Of a stretch of DNA of 64,000 bases, positions 1 to 13,000 are shown piece after piece. Both the position numbers and the translations under genes were made by a program. This stretch comes from Rotaria sordida. Its lineage: Eukaryota; Rotifera; Eurotatoria; Philodinida; Philodinidae. How positions within the stretch are numbered: the first letter of the stretch is position 1; each line of letters starts with the position of its first letter. The notes beneath the pieces are model-generated. The model did no database searches and was not told the origin of the DNA. It was given only the letters and a program-made list of their open reading frames with translations. The stretch lies in the NCBI GenBank assembly GCA_905250125.1, contig CAJNOL010001017.1, positions 1 to 64,000 of the forward strand. The letters are read 5' to 3'.

Positions 1-2595
1 TTTCTTATCCTTTTTTTTGAATAATCACCTTTATTTGTTTCATCCATGAGTCCTCCCAAGATTTCTTCGCTCTCCTTTGATTTCATGTGGAAAAATAAAA
101 TTAACATGAAAAAGTAGTTTTAGTATTTTTTAGTAAATAAATAAATGAAAAAGCATACAAAAAGAACAATCAAAATTAATATGAACGTTTGAGGGATACT
201 GATCGAAGCCTAATAATAATGATATTTTCAAAAGAAAAATGAGTGAAACAAACCTTCCACATTCAAGTAAAAAACCTAAGAAACCTGCATTGGACACAAC
301 AAAAGGGTTTTATTTCGTAGACCATAAAGAAAAATATTTTCTGTTTTTTTTAGATTGCGTAGTGTCTTATGCGTTTATAACAGAACAATGATCAGAGCTC
401 CTCTTTCCCATCTTCTGAACACAAAGTCAGATTCAACGGAGAATTTTAGAGTCAATAGTCCAAACAAGATAAGCTGACAATCAAGTGTTCAACTGGAAAA
501 AACTATATTCTAGTTAAGATACAAAAAGAAAAAAAACTAACACAGAGAAGGTGGTATCATCAACCATGATACTTGTTCCGCTCGAAACTTTGATACCGAG
601 CAGGAATCACACGAATCCTTTTAGATAATTTATATACATGATCAACTCTAGCCATCAACAAAACATGAGCTCGAATCACTTGAGAATGTTCTCTTGTTTA
701 AACATCTCTGTTCACAGTCTTCATCTGATCTCCTTATACAACAATTGTTTCTTTTTTGAGAATGAGTCTTTCACGCACATATATTGAATTTCCATTATTC
801 GTACCGTTTATACGCGTAAAGTGTGAATTGTACGAATGTTTTCATGTCCACTATTCTCCACACGCATGTAAACACTGAAAAAGTTAACTTTTCAAGCGTC
901 CACATGGGTGGTTGAAGTATTTTTTTCCTCAGAATTAGTGAAAATATGATGAAAAAAGTTAGATGCTTGAGAATTCATACTTTTCACGCTTTCTATGTTT
1001 CGCCGGTTTTTTTCGATCATCGGAAATTGCGACTACCATCCAAAAATGTCCAATTATTTTCTGTGTTTATACATGTTTTTGAGAAGTTTTTCACTATCTG
1101 AGTAGAAACAAACTCCAGATATCCAACACTATCTATCTCATATGTAAAATACAGATTAAAGCTCTGAATACATCAGAAGATGAATGATCTTCTATTCTGT
1201 TAAGTCATTTGCGAGTTATACAAGAGTCTTTATCATGTTACTGAAAAAGGTTATATTTTTTTTTGTTTGATAATCTCAACATGACAATTTCTAGTTTGAA
1301 CTTCCTTTTGACCAATTCATTATCAGAAATTGAGTCTATTCAATTTATTCAAGTCTAATTCAATAGGAAAACAAACTTATCTTTTAATACAACAAGAAAT
1401 TAAACGGATCATCAGTAAGAAAAGCATTCTTGAAACAATACAGTCATACAGACGCGAATACCTCGGTACAGTTTACAATAGAAAATGTTTTCTAAAATAT
1501 AAGATCAATCATTCGCATCATTTATGGTTTCATATGACTGAATAGCTAAAAGAAAGAAAGTTAAAAAGGTTTTAATCGATGTTTATATATGTCAATTGTT
1601 TATGTGAAGATTTCAGTAATGTAAAGAGAATCTCTTCAAAATGCAATGTACTCAAAGCTTATTTATTACTGATTAGCTCATTTGAATAAATAGGATTGTC
1701 GATGGAGAAATGGTTTCTAGAAAAAGAATAGTTAAATACAAATGAAGGATGACTTAGGAATCATCTGCATCCATTTTGAAAAATACTATTGCACCCTTTT
1801 GCAAAAAGAAATGTGTACTCAACCATAGAAGGCATACTTCATTGAAAATGTTCCAATCTGCGTCTTGACTTGTATTCTTTTTTTCAGCTAAGAAAATGTT
1901 GTTCCATTCTGCAAATGTGTTGAAATTTTTAGAACATATTCACCTGTGATGCATTAGGATGTGTACTGCTTTGATTAAATGAGATAATCGTGAGAAAGAA
2001 CTCTTCATAAAGAAAACCTGAATAATTTTTGTAGAGCATGCTGTAAAGGGCGACGATACTGTTCTCGAGACATGTTTTTTCTGCTGAATGTAAAAATGCA
2101 TTTGTAATTAAGTATACTTTTCTTAAAACTTGTTCTTATGAAGTATTCAATTGGTAAGTGATACAACTCTAAGGTGATCAAAGCAAAATACTATCTAAGT
2201 GAATTTGTGAGTAATAATATATGCACAAATGCTAAAAATAGTCAATAAACTTTAGAAATGATTGAAAATTAGTTTTGTCTGAGGGCTTTATGAGTTGTAT
2301 TTTGCTCAATTGAAACTTGATATGCTTCAAGTTGTAGGATTCATGTCATGATTAAGTATATTTGATCTTCTCCAAAAAGTGTAGTGAAATTTTGAATTTT
2401 TACTTCATTTTATGTACCTCATTAAAATATTTTTGTTCAAGTGCTGTTCTATACGGTCCAATATTTCTTTCGTTTTTTTTAAATTTGAACTAAGTAAAAC
2501 TTAAAATTAAAAATCAGACAAATAGAAAACTATCCAAATACACGACTAAAAAATTTCTCTTGTCAGCTGATAACAATTACTTCTAATTTTGAATT
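1..2595. other. Intergenic, no recognised gene
   Basis: Very AT-rich sequence with short stop-dense reading frames in all six frames. The longest methionine-started frame (71 residues from 1330) has no motif or splice context that I can support. I see no RNA gene, mobile-element end or long repeat here. Confidence 0.6.
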
Positions 2596-2882
2596 TTATA
2601 TTTCATCTAATGCTTGTGGCATTTCAGTTCTGTTAGCTTTCCTGTTTTTTTTAATATGTTGCTCATTATTATTTCGTAAATGAGATAAATCTTGAATTTT
2701 TAGTCGTTCTAAACTAGGTAGTAATGAACTACATGTTAAAAGTTCTAATGTAATTAAAAAAAATTGGATTTATTAATAGAATTTAATATTTGATATTTAT
2801 CATACCTAATTTTATAGTTACTCTTTTGATCATTTGATCGATAAATAGCACAATTAATAGTATTATTATCAAGATTTGACAT
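2596..2882 (-). CDS. Possible small spliced gene, 68 aa, unknown
   Basis: A two-exon model can be read: ATG at 2882, exon 1 ending ..SNDQK at a GTAACT donor, an intron ending TTACATTAG, and exon 2 starting KLLTCSSLPSLERLKIQ and running to a TAA at 2598-2596. The product would be about 68 residues, hydrophilic, with a Leu-rich helix-like middle and a Lys/Arg/Asn-rich tail (ending PQALDEI). Codon use looks like that of the real genes here, and the joined frame is open across the splice. I do not recognise a family. It is head to head with the HIBCH remnant, 80 bp away. It could be a genuine short gene, or the surviving end of a decayed one. Confidence 0.4.
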
Positions 2883-2960
2883 AATTTTGGTTGAAAAAAA
2901 AAAATTTAGATAGGAGATATTTTAGAATGGGTATGTATTGGTGTTAGCGATATTATATGA

Positions 2961-4763
2961 ATGGTCAAATCAAGTGTAGATGTCGTGAGTCTTAACGTGC
3001 TTCATTTCTCAATAAATGAAATGTTTCGAAAAATAATACAAATAAGTTTTTCTCAGTATTGTTCAAAAAGAAATATCTATATAACTCAAGATAATGAAGT
3101 TCTATTTCATTATATAAATAAAATAGGAATTATGCAATTAAATAAACCTGAATTAATTATTATTTAAAGTACTGGATCAAGAGCATTCTCTGCTGGTAGT
3201 GATATTAAAAGTAACAAAAAAAAACAGAATTATTTATTTCATATGAACAAATAAGTCAAATTTTAGTTCTCTCAATGACACCATCTAATAACGAAAATAT
3301 TCGAACCAATTATTTAAGAGACGAATATCAACTTATTTATCTTATTGGAACTTATAAATTACTGTATGTTGCATTGATCAATGGTATTACAATGGGTGGA
3401 GTATGTTGAATAGAATTAAGCAGTTATCATTTTGTTTATTACAGGGTTGTGCTTTATCAGTACATGGATCATTTCGAATAGCTATATAAATAACAACAGT
3501 TGCTATGTCTGAAACAACTATTGGTAAATGAAAAAAATTGTTCATTGATTTATATGATTCATTTTTTAAAAAAAGGTTTGTTTCCAAATGCTGGTGATTC
3601 ATATTTTCTTCCGCGTCTATCGAATAATCTTGGTGTATTTCTTGGTTTAACAGTTCATCGTTTACGTAGTATGGATGTTGTGCATGCTGGTATTGTAACG
3701 CATTTTGTTTCAACTAATTGAGTATTGTTAATATTTTCATATTTATATCATTGTGATATTTAGTTGATAGATATTGAACAAAAACTTGTTAAATTATCAA
3801 AAGTTGATTATAATTCAATAAAAGAGATTTTGGATAAAAGTAGTGAATCGATAAGTTTTCAGAATTTGTCGAAGTGCTGCAAAAAAGAAAATAACATTTA
3901 AAGTATATTCTTCGTTTTAAGTGAAAATGTTGGACTTTTATGTCTTCAAATTTTTCTTATCTATAATAATAGTTCATGAAAAAAGAAAGTGTATATTAAA
4001 CCGATAGTTTTGAAAATCAGTATCTTGATTTCATTAAGAATTTTCCAATGAAGAGGAATCGTAGGTATTGCACATATAGAAAAGATCTTTGCACATAGTT
4101 CTCAATCGAAGTCGAAGAGTTAAGTTTCGGAAGTTTTTCAAGATCATTAATCGTTTAACCATAATAATCTTAATGAATAGCTTTGATGCATTTTAAAAAT
4201 CTTCAACTAGAGTCAGTTTTTTTTCTCAGGAACAGTATATTTTGTTGTTGAACAAATTACCGTTGCGTAATCGAGTGTTTTCAATAGATGTAAAAAAATG
4301 TTGAAACTATTTTCGAACAATTAGAATCTGATGGATCATTATTTGCTTTAAAACAACTTTCAATTCTTAAGAAAATGGTTAGTTATTTATATTTTCTCTA
4401 GATATTTTAATTATTTGTCTATTTAGAGTCCAATATCGTTAAAAAATCACATTAGTACTATTGAAACGAGGAAAACAATTCGATTTAAAAGAATGTTTAA
4501 AAATGGAATATCGCATTTTACATTATGCTATAAATGATCATGATTTTTTCGAAGATGTTCCAGCTTGTATGTCACTCTTGATAACAAAAGAAAAAAAAAC
4601 AAATTTCATTTATCTTTCTATTTTTCTAGTTCTTATTGATAAAGATAACAAACTTCAATGAAAACCTAATTTATTAGAAATACTTTCTGATGAACATAGT
4701 GCTCATTATTTTGAAAAATTATCACACGATAAAGAATTGCATTTGTCAGAAAAAAACAATTGA
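2961..4763 (+). pseudogene. HIBCH: Decayed 3-hydroxyisobutyryl-CoA hydrolase (copy 1)
   Basis: Pieces of the crotonase-fold valine-catabolism enzyme HIBCH occur in order: NEVLFHYINKIGIMQLNKPE (about 3096-3155), GSRAFSAGSDIKS (about 3178), YVALINGITMGG followed by GCALSVHGSFRIA across an intact short intron (3401-3444), SETTIG (3510), LFPNAGDSYFLPRL and HAGIVTHFVS (3586-3720), IEQKLVKLSKVDYNS (3770), FEQLESDGSLFALKQL (4315), ECLKMEYRILHYAINDHDF (4487) and LIDKDNKLQ (4632). The copy is broken. About 25 codons are missing between LNKPE and the GSRAF motif. There is an in-frame TAA before the SETTIG segment, a frameshift near 4455, and a TGA where family members have a Trp near the C-terminus. 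The family Asp of the LFPDVG motif is Asn. Several introns keep GT-AG ends, so this is a decayed genomic duplicate, not a retrocopy. Confidence 0.85.
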
Positions 4764-4778
4764 TAATCATTGATATAT

Positions 4779-5646
4779 ATATGGGTAAAATCAGCGAAAA
4801 CGGGACATTCCACCATTGCATTTGAATGCAATTCTCTATCAGTATAGATGTTTTGAGTGAATTGTTTTTGCATAGGCTTATGTAAAACTGTCTGCTCTTT
4901 CATATGATTATTAATTAATTAATTAATTAATTAATAATTAACTAATTAAGAAGTAATTAGCGAATATCTCGAGAACCGAATGAGGAAAAAACTTGAAAAC
5001 TTCAGGATTGGCTCTAGGGTATGAGCCGCATATATGGTAAAATTTTCATCAAGATCGGACTTCAAAAAGTTCCTTCCAAAAAATCGACCTTTCAGAGCCC
5101 TTAGACAGAGCGGAAATGGAAATGTTTGTCTTAGTATTATTCTAGGACCTCCTACCATTAATATGAGCCCCTTGGAATCGATTTCGAACTTTTCAGTTCG
5201 TTACCAGAGCATTCGATCAGTAGTGTAGTCGTACTCAGTCACGTCGCTAACAAAGTTGTCACGTCGCTAACGCCAAATAGATTTTAATTTTTTAAAAACC
5301 TAAACATTCTCAAAATAATTTTACACTGGGATTTGGTGGCCTTAGGAGTGGTGTCTAGTATCGCGTATTAAGTTTTTGACAATTGTGCAACACTTAGAAA
5401 TTTTTAAAAACCAAAGTATATCAAGTGACTTTTGATGTCCTTTTTGGTGTCACGTCGCTAACGCTAGTTTTTCGTTAATAACTCCTCTGAACAAAGCTCT
5501 AGAGTGTTGTTTTTTTCATAGTATCTAGAGTAAATAGAGACTCGTACACCATTCAAAAATCATACCTAAACTAGTTGATAGTGCCGAGATGTGCATACTC
5601 CAAGTTTACGATGTCACGTCGCTAACGAATGATTTTACCCATATAT
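4779..5646. mobile_element. Short non-autonomous DNA element with 18-bp TIRs
   Basis: The left end TATATATGGGTAAAATCA (about 4780) is repeated as its exact reverse complement at about 5628-5646, bounding roughly 0.87 kb. Inside are four direct copies of GTCACGTCGCTAAC, at 5238-5251, 5258-5271, 5449-5462 and 5613-5626, the last almost touching the right terminal repeat. The left side also contains a (TTAA)n-like run (4909-4940). No transposase frame is visible. TA-rich ends suggest a TA target site, as in Tc1/mariner-like MITEs, but the superfamily is inference. The element sits directly after the HIBCH remnant. Confidence 0.65.
4909..4944. repeat. (ATTA)n simple repeat
   Basis: Tandem run of TTAATTAA/ATTA units inside the element described at 4779-5646. 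Confidence 0.85.
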
Positions 5647-7049
5647 AGGTGAGCTAGTACATCAAATTTTTCTGATAGATGATAAAATAGATGCTTGTTT
5701 TAATTAATTATTTTCAATGAGAGCTTTGTTCGTAGGACTTTATTTAATAAGTTTTGTATTATGCGTTTGATTTTCTTACATTTTCATTTCTTAAAATGAT
5801 TTTAATCAGAATTGACTCTACGTGTTGTTTGCATTCATGGATTGATTGATGATTCGATAATAAAATTTTCATAATAAATAGTCTATACTTTCAGCTTACA
5901 TCTTCTACTTTCTTGGTCTTGGAAATATATGTGGAGTTTCGTATACATGGATAAAAATCATAGATTTTCAGAAGAAGAAATTGGTACAAAGGAAGAAAGT
6001 AATAGAAGCTCTTGTGATATCTAGAACCAAATATGCAAAGAGTATCAATCAGAGATAGAATAGATCTGGATTTTTGATGACCGATATTAATATTAGTTTT
6101 GGTTCTGGGTAGATCAAACCGAACTGAATCGGTCAATCATGGCTCTCAATGACTTATGAGTCTGGAAGAAACTACAGTACAACAGACAGTCAGACGTAGA
6201 CTGTCTGCCAGAATTTGACAGACAGTTTTCAGGCTACCAGTCAAAATTTTCGCAGACACAATGCAAAAACTGGAAGAAACTAGCACCCTAGTCCCTCCTT
6301 TATCGAGACTCATGCTATCTATCGTCGATCAGCTGGTCTAAAAACTGAACCAATATCTGTTGTATCTTTTTAGCTACTTCACTGATCAGAGAACTTACAT
6401 TCTATAGGGAAAAATTGATTAGATTCATCATCATTTATATGAATTGATAGGTTCAACTTCGACAAACATTTTTATGAAGCCATGAAAAGAGATTGATATA
6501 ATTCAAGGTTTATTTTTTATACGTTGATACTAACCTCAAGAATTCAGATATAAATAAGATTTTTTTTCGAAAAATTTCTTTGCTATACTGTCGCACTTCT
6601 AATATGCTATATTGTCAAATTATTAATCATTTTCAGAAAATATATAAAATACTGTTAAATGTGTTATAGAAATTCTGAATAAAACAGTTGACAATTATCT
6701 TGAAACTTTTTGTTAGTTTTCAAGGCAAAGAAAAGACCAGCACAATTTTCCATCAATACATTCTCGTGTATGAAAGATTCTCAAATACCTTGACATGTTC
6801 GTGGGCCATGAAATAAAATTCAACCAATCATTTATTCTAAAGCTAAACTAATCAACATTTTGTCTTTCACAAATAATACACTTTTGTAGAAGAATTTTAA
6901 TTATATAATAGAATTAAAATAAAAATATTCACATAAGTTAATTAATTGTGTAAAGAGCTAATTGTTATCTAAACAAATTTTTAAATATATTTTCTGTTTG
7001 TTATTCATCTTTTGAAAAGTTTCAGAGTTGTATTCTTCTTAATATTATT
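5647..7049. other. Intergenic, no recognised gene
   Basis: AT-rich spacer. A local cluster of CAGACAG/CTGTCTG words lies near 6180-6240 (several partly inverted copies in about 60 bp). Open frames such as 5891-6136 (minus) show no family motif. Confidence 0.5.
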
Positions 7050-7890
7050 CAGTTAGAAATGCTAATGTAACTGAAGATAATGGAGTATTATTGTATGATA
7101 TTAATATAAAAAGAATTACTCAATTCAATAAAATGACAAGCATCAAATTCTCTAACATTTTCAGTAGTTCAGCAGATTTATTTGTCATTGAAATTAGGAT
7201 TTTTTCTCTTCCGTCCTGTGTATTTGACTGATAAAAAAGTTCTTGTTCAAATGTATTCTCTATTGGTGATGATATCAAAGATAAATTGTGCTTTTAAGCA
7301 CTTGAAATTAATAGATCCAAAAAAAAATTCCATGTTACTGTATCGAAGAGAAATATCAACTAAATTTATATCATTTTTATAGTTAGTTGGAAGAAACTGA
7401 ACAAAAACTTGTTAACTTACCAAAAGTTGATTATAATTCAGTAAAAGAATTTTCGAGTATAAATATTGAATCGATGCATATTTAAGTTTTATTTTAAGGT
7501 TTCAATTATACATGATGCTATGTAAATAATAAGACTAAATGTTAATATGTGAAAACAGTTAAACAGCCATTTTAAAAAAATGATAGCGTCTCATGAATGA
7601 TGAAGATGTTAAATACGATGACCTTTGCTTCTAATAGAAATCAGAAAAGTAACGATAATCTATAGGAATATTTAAAAAAGGAATATCATATGATTCAATA
7701 GATTTTGAAAGACCATGAATTTGTCCAAGATGTTTGAACTAATATGTTGCTTCTGACAAAATAATTATTATATCTAGTCTCTAACGATAAAAATAACAAA
7801 TCTAAATAACAGCGAATATATTAGAAAATATTTCTAATGAATATATAGCATGTTATTTTAGTAAATTACGATTCAATGAAGAATGAGAAT
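7050..7890 (+). pseudogene. HIBCH: Decayed HIBCH fragment (copy 2)
   Basis: A second, more eroded copy of the same hydrolase. Recognisable pieces are NGVLLYDINIKRITQFNK (about 7081), a broken relative of the CSGGDIK oxyanion-loop segment (about 7255-7275), EETEQKLVNLPKVDYNSVKE (about 7390-7450) and EYLKKEYHMIQ followed by a stop and LKDHEFVQDV (about 7666-7735). It lacks the whole central catalytic block (GITMGGG to FLPRL), has many stops, and cannot encode an enzyme. The shared words with copy 1 (EQKLV, KVDYNS, DHEF/DHDF) show that both derive from one ancestral gene. Confidence 0.7.
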
Positions 7891-9326
7891 ATCATGAAAA
7901 AAATTTTAAGAAAAAAAAAGCAAAGAATAGTTATGTACTCTAGTGAGCTAATCATTAAAATCTGTCTTTTTTTCATGGGTGATATGATAGATTTTTATTA
8001 ATACCCATTGGTTTCCATGAACAACATTTGTCTATTGATTGAAATAAATTTTTATTTAATAACAACAGTGGTAATTATTGATTATAAACAATAAAAAGTT
8101 TAATTGATCCTGTTGATGTTAACTATTCATTTTTTGGAATAATTAGAATGAATTTTTTAAAATTCTTCTTCAAGATCATAATAACTATCATTGTTACGTA
8201 TATTCATACAAATCATAATGTGTAATAGAAGTACAAACAAAGATACTATATAATTATATTCCTACTCGAGTTAGAAACAGCAATGTCTCGTTCTTTTTTT
8301 TTGTTCAGCTGTCTGTCTAATGGTGGTTAAGAAAAGCGAAAAGAAGAGAAAATATATAGAATATTTAATTTATCCTAATTTTCTGTTGGTAGTCTATCTA
8401 CTTCTAACGATGAGAATTGTGATGATATCGGAGGTAATTATTAAGTATTTATTGGAAGCACATGTGAATCATCAAAAAGAATATTGCATCTAGTTGACTT
8501 GTTAAATTTTGTAAAAATTTAATAGAATATCAAATAGACTTTTAAGTTTGTGATCTGTTCAAAAAAAAATACGGTGCTTCCAAATTTAATGTGAGTATCA
8601 TGATATATCAGTAACAATCAATAGTTTTTAGAAGAATAAGATCTCATATCGTTCTGGACAATTTCTTTCTTTAGATTTAGTCAGAATATGTTTTATAAGA
8701 TTAAAACATTAGTCAAGAGATCTAAATAAACTTCAAAAAAATAATTTCCCAACATTTCTTCATCTGTATCTCAAGGATTAATGAAGTTTGCAATTAGTTA
8801 TAAGTCGTTTAAGAAAGGTTTCGATTTTTTATTTAATTAAAAGATTTTCAATCTTATAATAAAATTCATCACGATATTACACTTCTAACTCTTTCTCAAA
8901 CACAAGAATTCATGTATAGATTATTATGTGATATATCAATATCACTGTTGAATATCTGTATAGTATTGACTTAGGTTTCAGTGAAGGAAACAAACAACTT
9001 ACATTGTCCAATGGTATTAAAAGTGAACCATTAATACTACATATCAAAATTATTGAAATATATACATATAACAATTTATCTTTTGTGTCTGTTGCAATTT
9101 TTCTCTGTCTATTTTATTGGAACAATATAATCAATACTTCTATCGTTCTCTTCTGCTATTGTTATCAGAGAAATATTTTGTACTCTATTGACAATTAATT
9201 TTCTGTTTTTCCTTATTCCTCTTAGATGTTGCCAAGTTCTTACATGTTATCAAAATACGAATTATCTGTAGAGAAAGTAGAATATTAAATTATAAATATC
9301 TATTTTTAGATATTAAATTTAATTAA
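7891..9326. other. Intergenic, no recognised gene
   Basis: AT-rich. A stretch at about 8835-8970 translates on the plus strand to a fairly gene-like segment (..SYNKIHHDITLLTLSQTQ..) but has no start or splice support, and I do not call it. Confidence 0.5.
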
Positions 9327-10034
9327 ATGAGTGAACTTGTATCTCGTTTAAAATTAATTCTTCAACGTATAAATGAACTATCACCACCTCATCGTTCACC
9401 TGTTCGTTTAATTGCCATATCAAAGACAAAACCAGTTGAAGATATCATTGAACTTTATTCTGCTGGTCAACGTTATTTTGGTGAAAATTATGTCGAAGAA
9501 TTAGAAAAAAAATCTAATAATCATTTAATTCGTAGTCAATGTCCAGATATATGTTGGCATTTTGTTGGTCATCTACAACGGAAAAAGGTTCCTCGAATTT
9601 TAACACGTGTACCAAATCTTGATTGTATTCAAACTATTGATTCTACTGACTTAGCTAATCGTTTAAATTTAGTTCTTCAAAAACAATCACGAAAATTAAA
9701 TATACTTCTACAAATAAACACAAGTAATGAAAAACAAAAATATGGAATTGAATCAAAACAATTTTTATCTTTATATGAATATATTAAAACAAAATGTCCA
9801 TTATTAGTATGTCAAGGTTTAATGACAATTGGTTCATTAAATAATGTTCAAACAGAGAATGATCAAGATTTTCAAGTTTTAATTAAATGTCGAGAAGAAC
9901 TATGTGCAAAGTATAATTATGAATTAAATACTATTGAACTTTCAATGGGTATGTCGCATGATTATGAACGTGCTATTCAAATGGGAAGTACGATTGTTCG
10001 TGTGGGTAGTTCCATATTTGGAGCTCGTCATTGA
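9327..10034 (+). CDS. PLPBP: Pyridoxal phosphate homeostasis protein
   Basis: Single uninterrupted 235-residue frame of the YggS/PROSC family, a cytosolic and mitochondrial PLP-binding protein that buffers free pyridoxal 5'-phosphate and has a TIM-barrel alanine-racemase-like fold. Family motifs are in order: AISKTKP with the PLP-Schiff-base lysine at residue 33, GQRYFGENYVEEL (about 49-61), WHFVGHLQRKKV (about 78-89), the VQINTS-equivalent LLQINTSNEKQKYGI (about 127-141), GLMTIGS (about 163), the ELSMGMS phosphate-loop motif (about 205) and VRVGSSIFG at the C-terminus. Length and order match animal PROSC. The ATG follows an AT-rich leader, and an AATAAA-like signal lies about 30 bp after the TGA. 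The lack of introns is unusual here, because every other confident gene is spliced. Confidence 0.97.
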   Translation: MSELVSRLKLILQRINELSPPHRSPVRLIAISKTKPVEDIIELYSAGQRYFGENYVEELEKKSNNHLIRSQCPDICWHFVGHLQRKKVPRILTRVPNLDCIQTIDSTDLANRLNLVLQKQSRKLNILLQINTSNEKQKYGIESKQFLSLYEYIKTKCPLLVCQGLMTIGSLNNVQTENDQDFQVLIKCREELCAKYNYELNTIELSMGMSHDYERAIQMGSTIVRVGSSIFGARH

Positions 10035-13000
10035 TTCTTGTTTTTTATTTCTATAAAAAATAAAAACATAACATTTCTTGAGCCTTCTTTCAGATTAATG
10101 TATGCAGACCGATCATTTCAGGTCCAATTTTTGGAGCCAAAATTTGAACTAGAATAATTTGTTCAATCGATTACTAAATTACTTATTATTAAAATTTTTT
10201 GTTATCTTTTTTATAACATCAAAATCTAGTGATAGAACAAATTTAGTAAATAGAAAACAACGTATGTATTTCATGTGCAGTGAAGAGAAAATAGATCTAG
10301 AAAAAAATTATTTATCATAATCATAGAATTATTTATCGACATTGTTAAACAAGTTTCATCTCTTGAATCAAAAGTTCGTCAATAAAAGTTGATCAGTGCG
10401 AACTATCAAAAAAAATTACAAAGCCAAATCAATTTCGGAGCAGAAAGTCTTATCGACATTACAATTGAAAACATTTATTATTGACAGAATCAGGTCTTAA
10501 ATTGATCATTATCAAATGATATTGATGAATCAGTAATATGCAATCGATTCGTTATATGTCTATATAAAATATAAGCAATAAAATGTGTCGTTTAGCATAG
10601 TTTTATATCAGGATATGAGTGTTAGGGAAAAAAGTACACATACTCCCATCCTCTAACTCTTTGCAACTGAGAACACGTTAACAAAATGGATCACAAATAG
10701 AGATGTGTGGGACCAGTCCCGATCTCGGTCGCAGTCACCGAGATTGAGACCTGACCTGAACCGGAATCTGAGACTATATGATGTCCTTAACTCTGTCGCT
10801 TTTCAAGTAACATTTTTCGTACATCATCAATCAATTTTGTATTGTCATACTAATATCTCGTAATACAAAAACATATTATGTAATTTGAGATGTTCGAGAT
10901 CAGTCCAGATTCTGATCCCGGGATCAGGATTGAAAACTCAAGCTTATAATAAATATTCTATGGTTTTAAGCAGATTACCTTATCAATCATATGAGTCAGA
11001 ACATAATTTAAGGGAGATAATCCAAAAAAATGCTAGTCATAGACAACATAAATAAAAAAAACGAGTATTGAAGAATTATTTTCGATGTGATGCGACTAAA
11101 TTCCGAAATAGTTTTTTCTTGATCGAGACCAGAATCAAAAAAACTTGATTGAGTACATCTCTTATCATAAATCAATAATTTTCTTATTCATGAAATAGAT
11201 CAAAATTTCAGAATGTAAAATAAAAATAAAAGTTTTTAAATTTCTTTCTTTCTTGTCAGTAAACTTTCACATGAAGATATAAGTTTTTCTACAAAACAAT
11301 ATTAAGAAACTATGTAATCGATAAATTAATGAATGAATTAAAAAATAAATTTATAAATTTATTTTTGAAGTAATTTCTTATACAACCGTTTATATTTTAT
11401 TTTATGTTGTTGTTTCTTTACATACTAATGATGTTGAATTATTGATGGGCTAGATGTTTTTTTTCTTTTCCTCTATCTCGGAGTCGTACTCTTTGTACTT
11501 GTAGCGAATGCAAGAGAAAAAAGTCGTCCAATTTGAATTATTCTTAACTACTATAACTGATACGAAACGTGTAAAGATAGGAAGGATCATATAGGATTGA
11601 TTTTAATGATATCGCTCTTACATTGTGCTTGTTTCCTTCTCCATCCTTTTGATACAAGCATGTGGGGTAACTTTGTAGCCGTGTCAGAGAGATTCAACAT
11701 TCGGTTGGCATCCATAGGAGTGCATGGAGAGGTCTTTGGGGTACATGTATGTCATTGTAGTCATCTCGTACCTATGATACACGCACATGTATGGTTGCTC
11801 GACCATTGCTGGCATTGTCCGCAGCACTATCCCAGTATGGTCCAAGGGTCTCTCTAGTCGCGCGCACGCGTGAACACAAGCATTTTAGAAGAAAAAAGCA
11901 ATCGTAATCAATACAAACAAACGTTGAACGAAACTTATTTATTCTAACAAAAAGATTTAATTACATTTTCTCTTTCACAAGTTTGAAATCGATAAGGTTA
12001 AAAAACAAAGGCATTCATTATCGTGAAATAATTTTTCAATGAACGAACAATGATTCATTTCATGAATGTTACTTTCTCTTATCAATGATTGACTTTATTC
12101 ATTTGCCTATGAGTATCACAATATTAAAATTAATCGGATGTAAGTAGTACGACAGGAGAATGTAATGATGTGTGTTGAGTAAGATGGATGATAGATAATA
12201 ATCAAAAACATGCATCCTGATTCCTACCTACATTCTTTGCTAAAATATTAGGTGATTTAAGAAATGTAATTTTTCAAGATGATTAAGATTTTAAACAAAA
12301 GACGCTCGTAGTTGTGAATTTCATCAGATTTATTTTTATGAATCGAAGTGATGAGAGTGGAAATGCGATAACATTGGACAATTGAAAAACGATATTAAAA
12401 CAGAATAGAATAAATTTAATATTTTTTTATATCAAAGAATGATAGATTAATGTTCGTATGATTAAAATTAGGAATGCGTCAAGATAGCAATCAAATACAC
12501 GAACATTAATAAATCGATGTGTATTTCTTTTTATATGGAAAAATTATTTGGATTTAAAAATATCAACATAAGTAATTGGAACATTGATAAAATTTGTCAT
12601 GCTAGTATTGTTACAGTTTATCATCTATAATAAAATTGATCGACTCGAAATTTTGCAGTTATTTAGTACCCAGTAAGTACAATAATCTTCTAAAATTTCA
12701 AAAAATTAGATTTCGTCAAATACAAGAATGATGAGTTTTAAAATCGTTTCAGAACTTTTGGAACATCCATTCAATATATGTTTGTAACATATCTTTTGTC
12801 TTCTTACTCGATATAAACAATTAGAATCGTTCAAATTTCATTATTTCAAATCTTTTCTCATCTAGTTTTCGTTCTAGACCATAAAGAAAGACTAAAAACA
12901 ATAAATACTAAGGGCATACTAATATAATCACAAATGCTATATGCATCTGTAACATAACCTTTTATATTTTAAAACTGTGTACGAAGCCCTATAGGCAACA

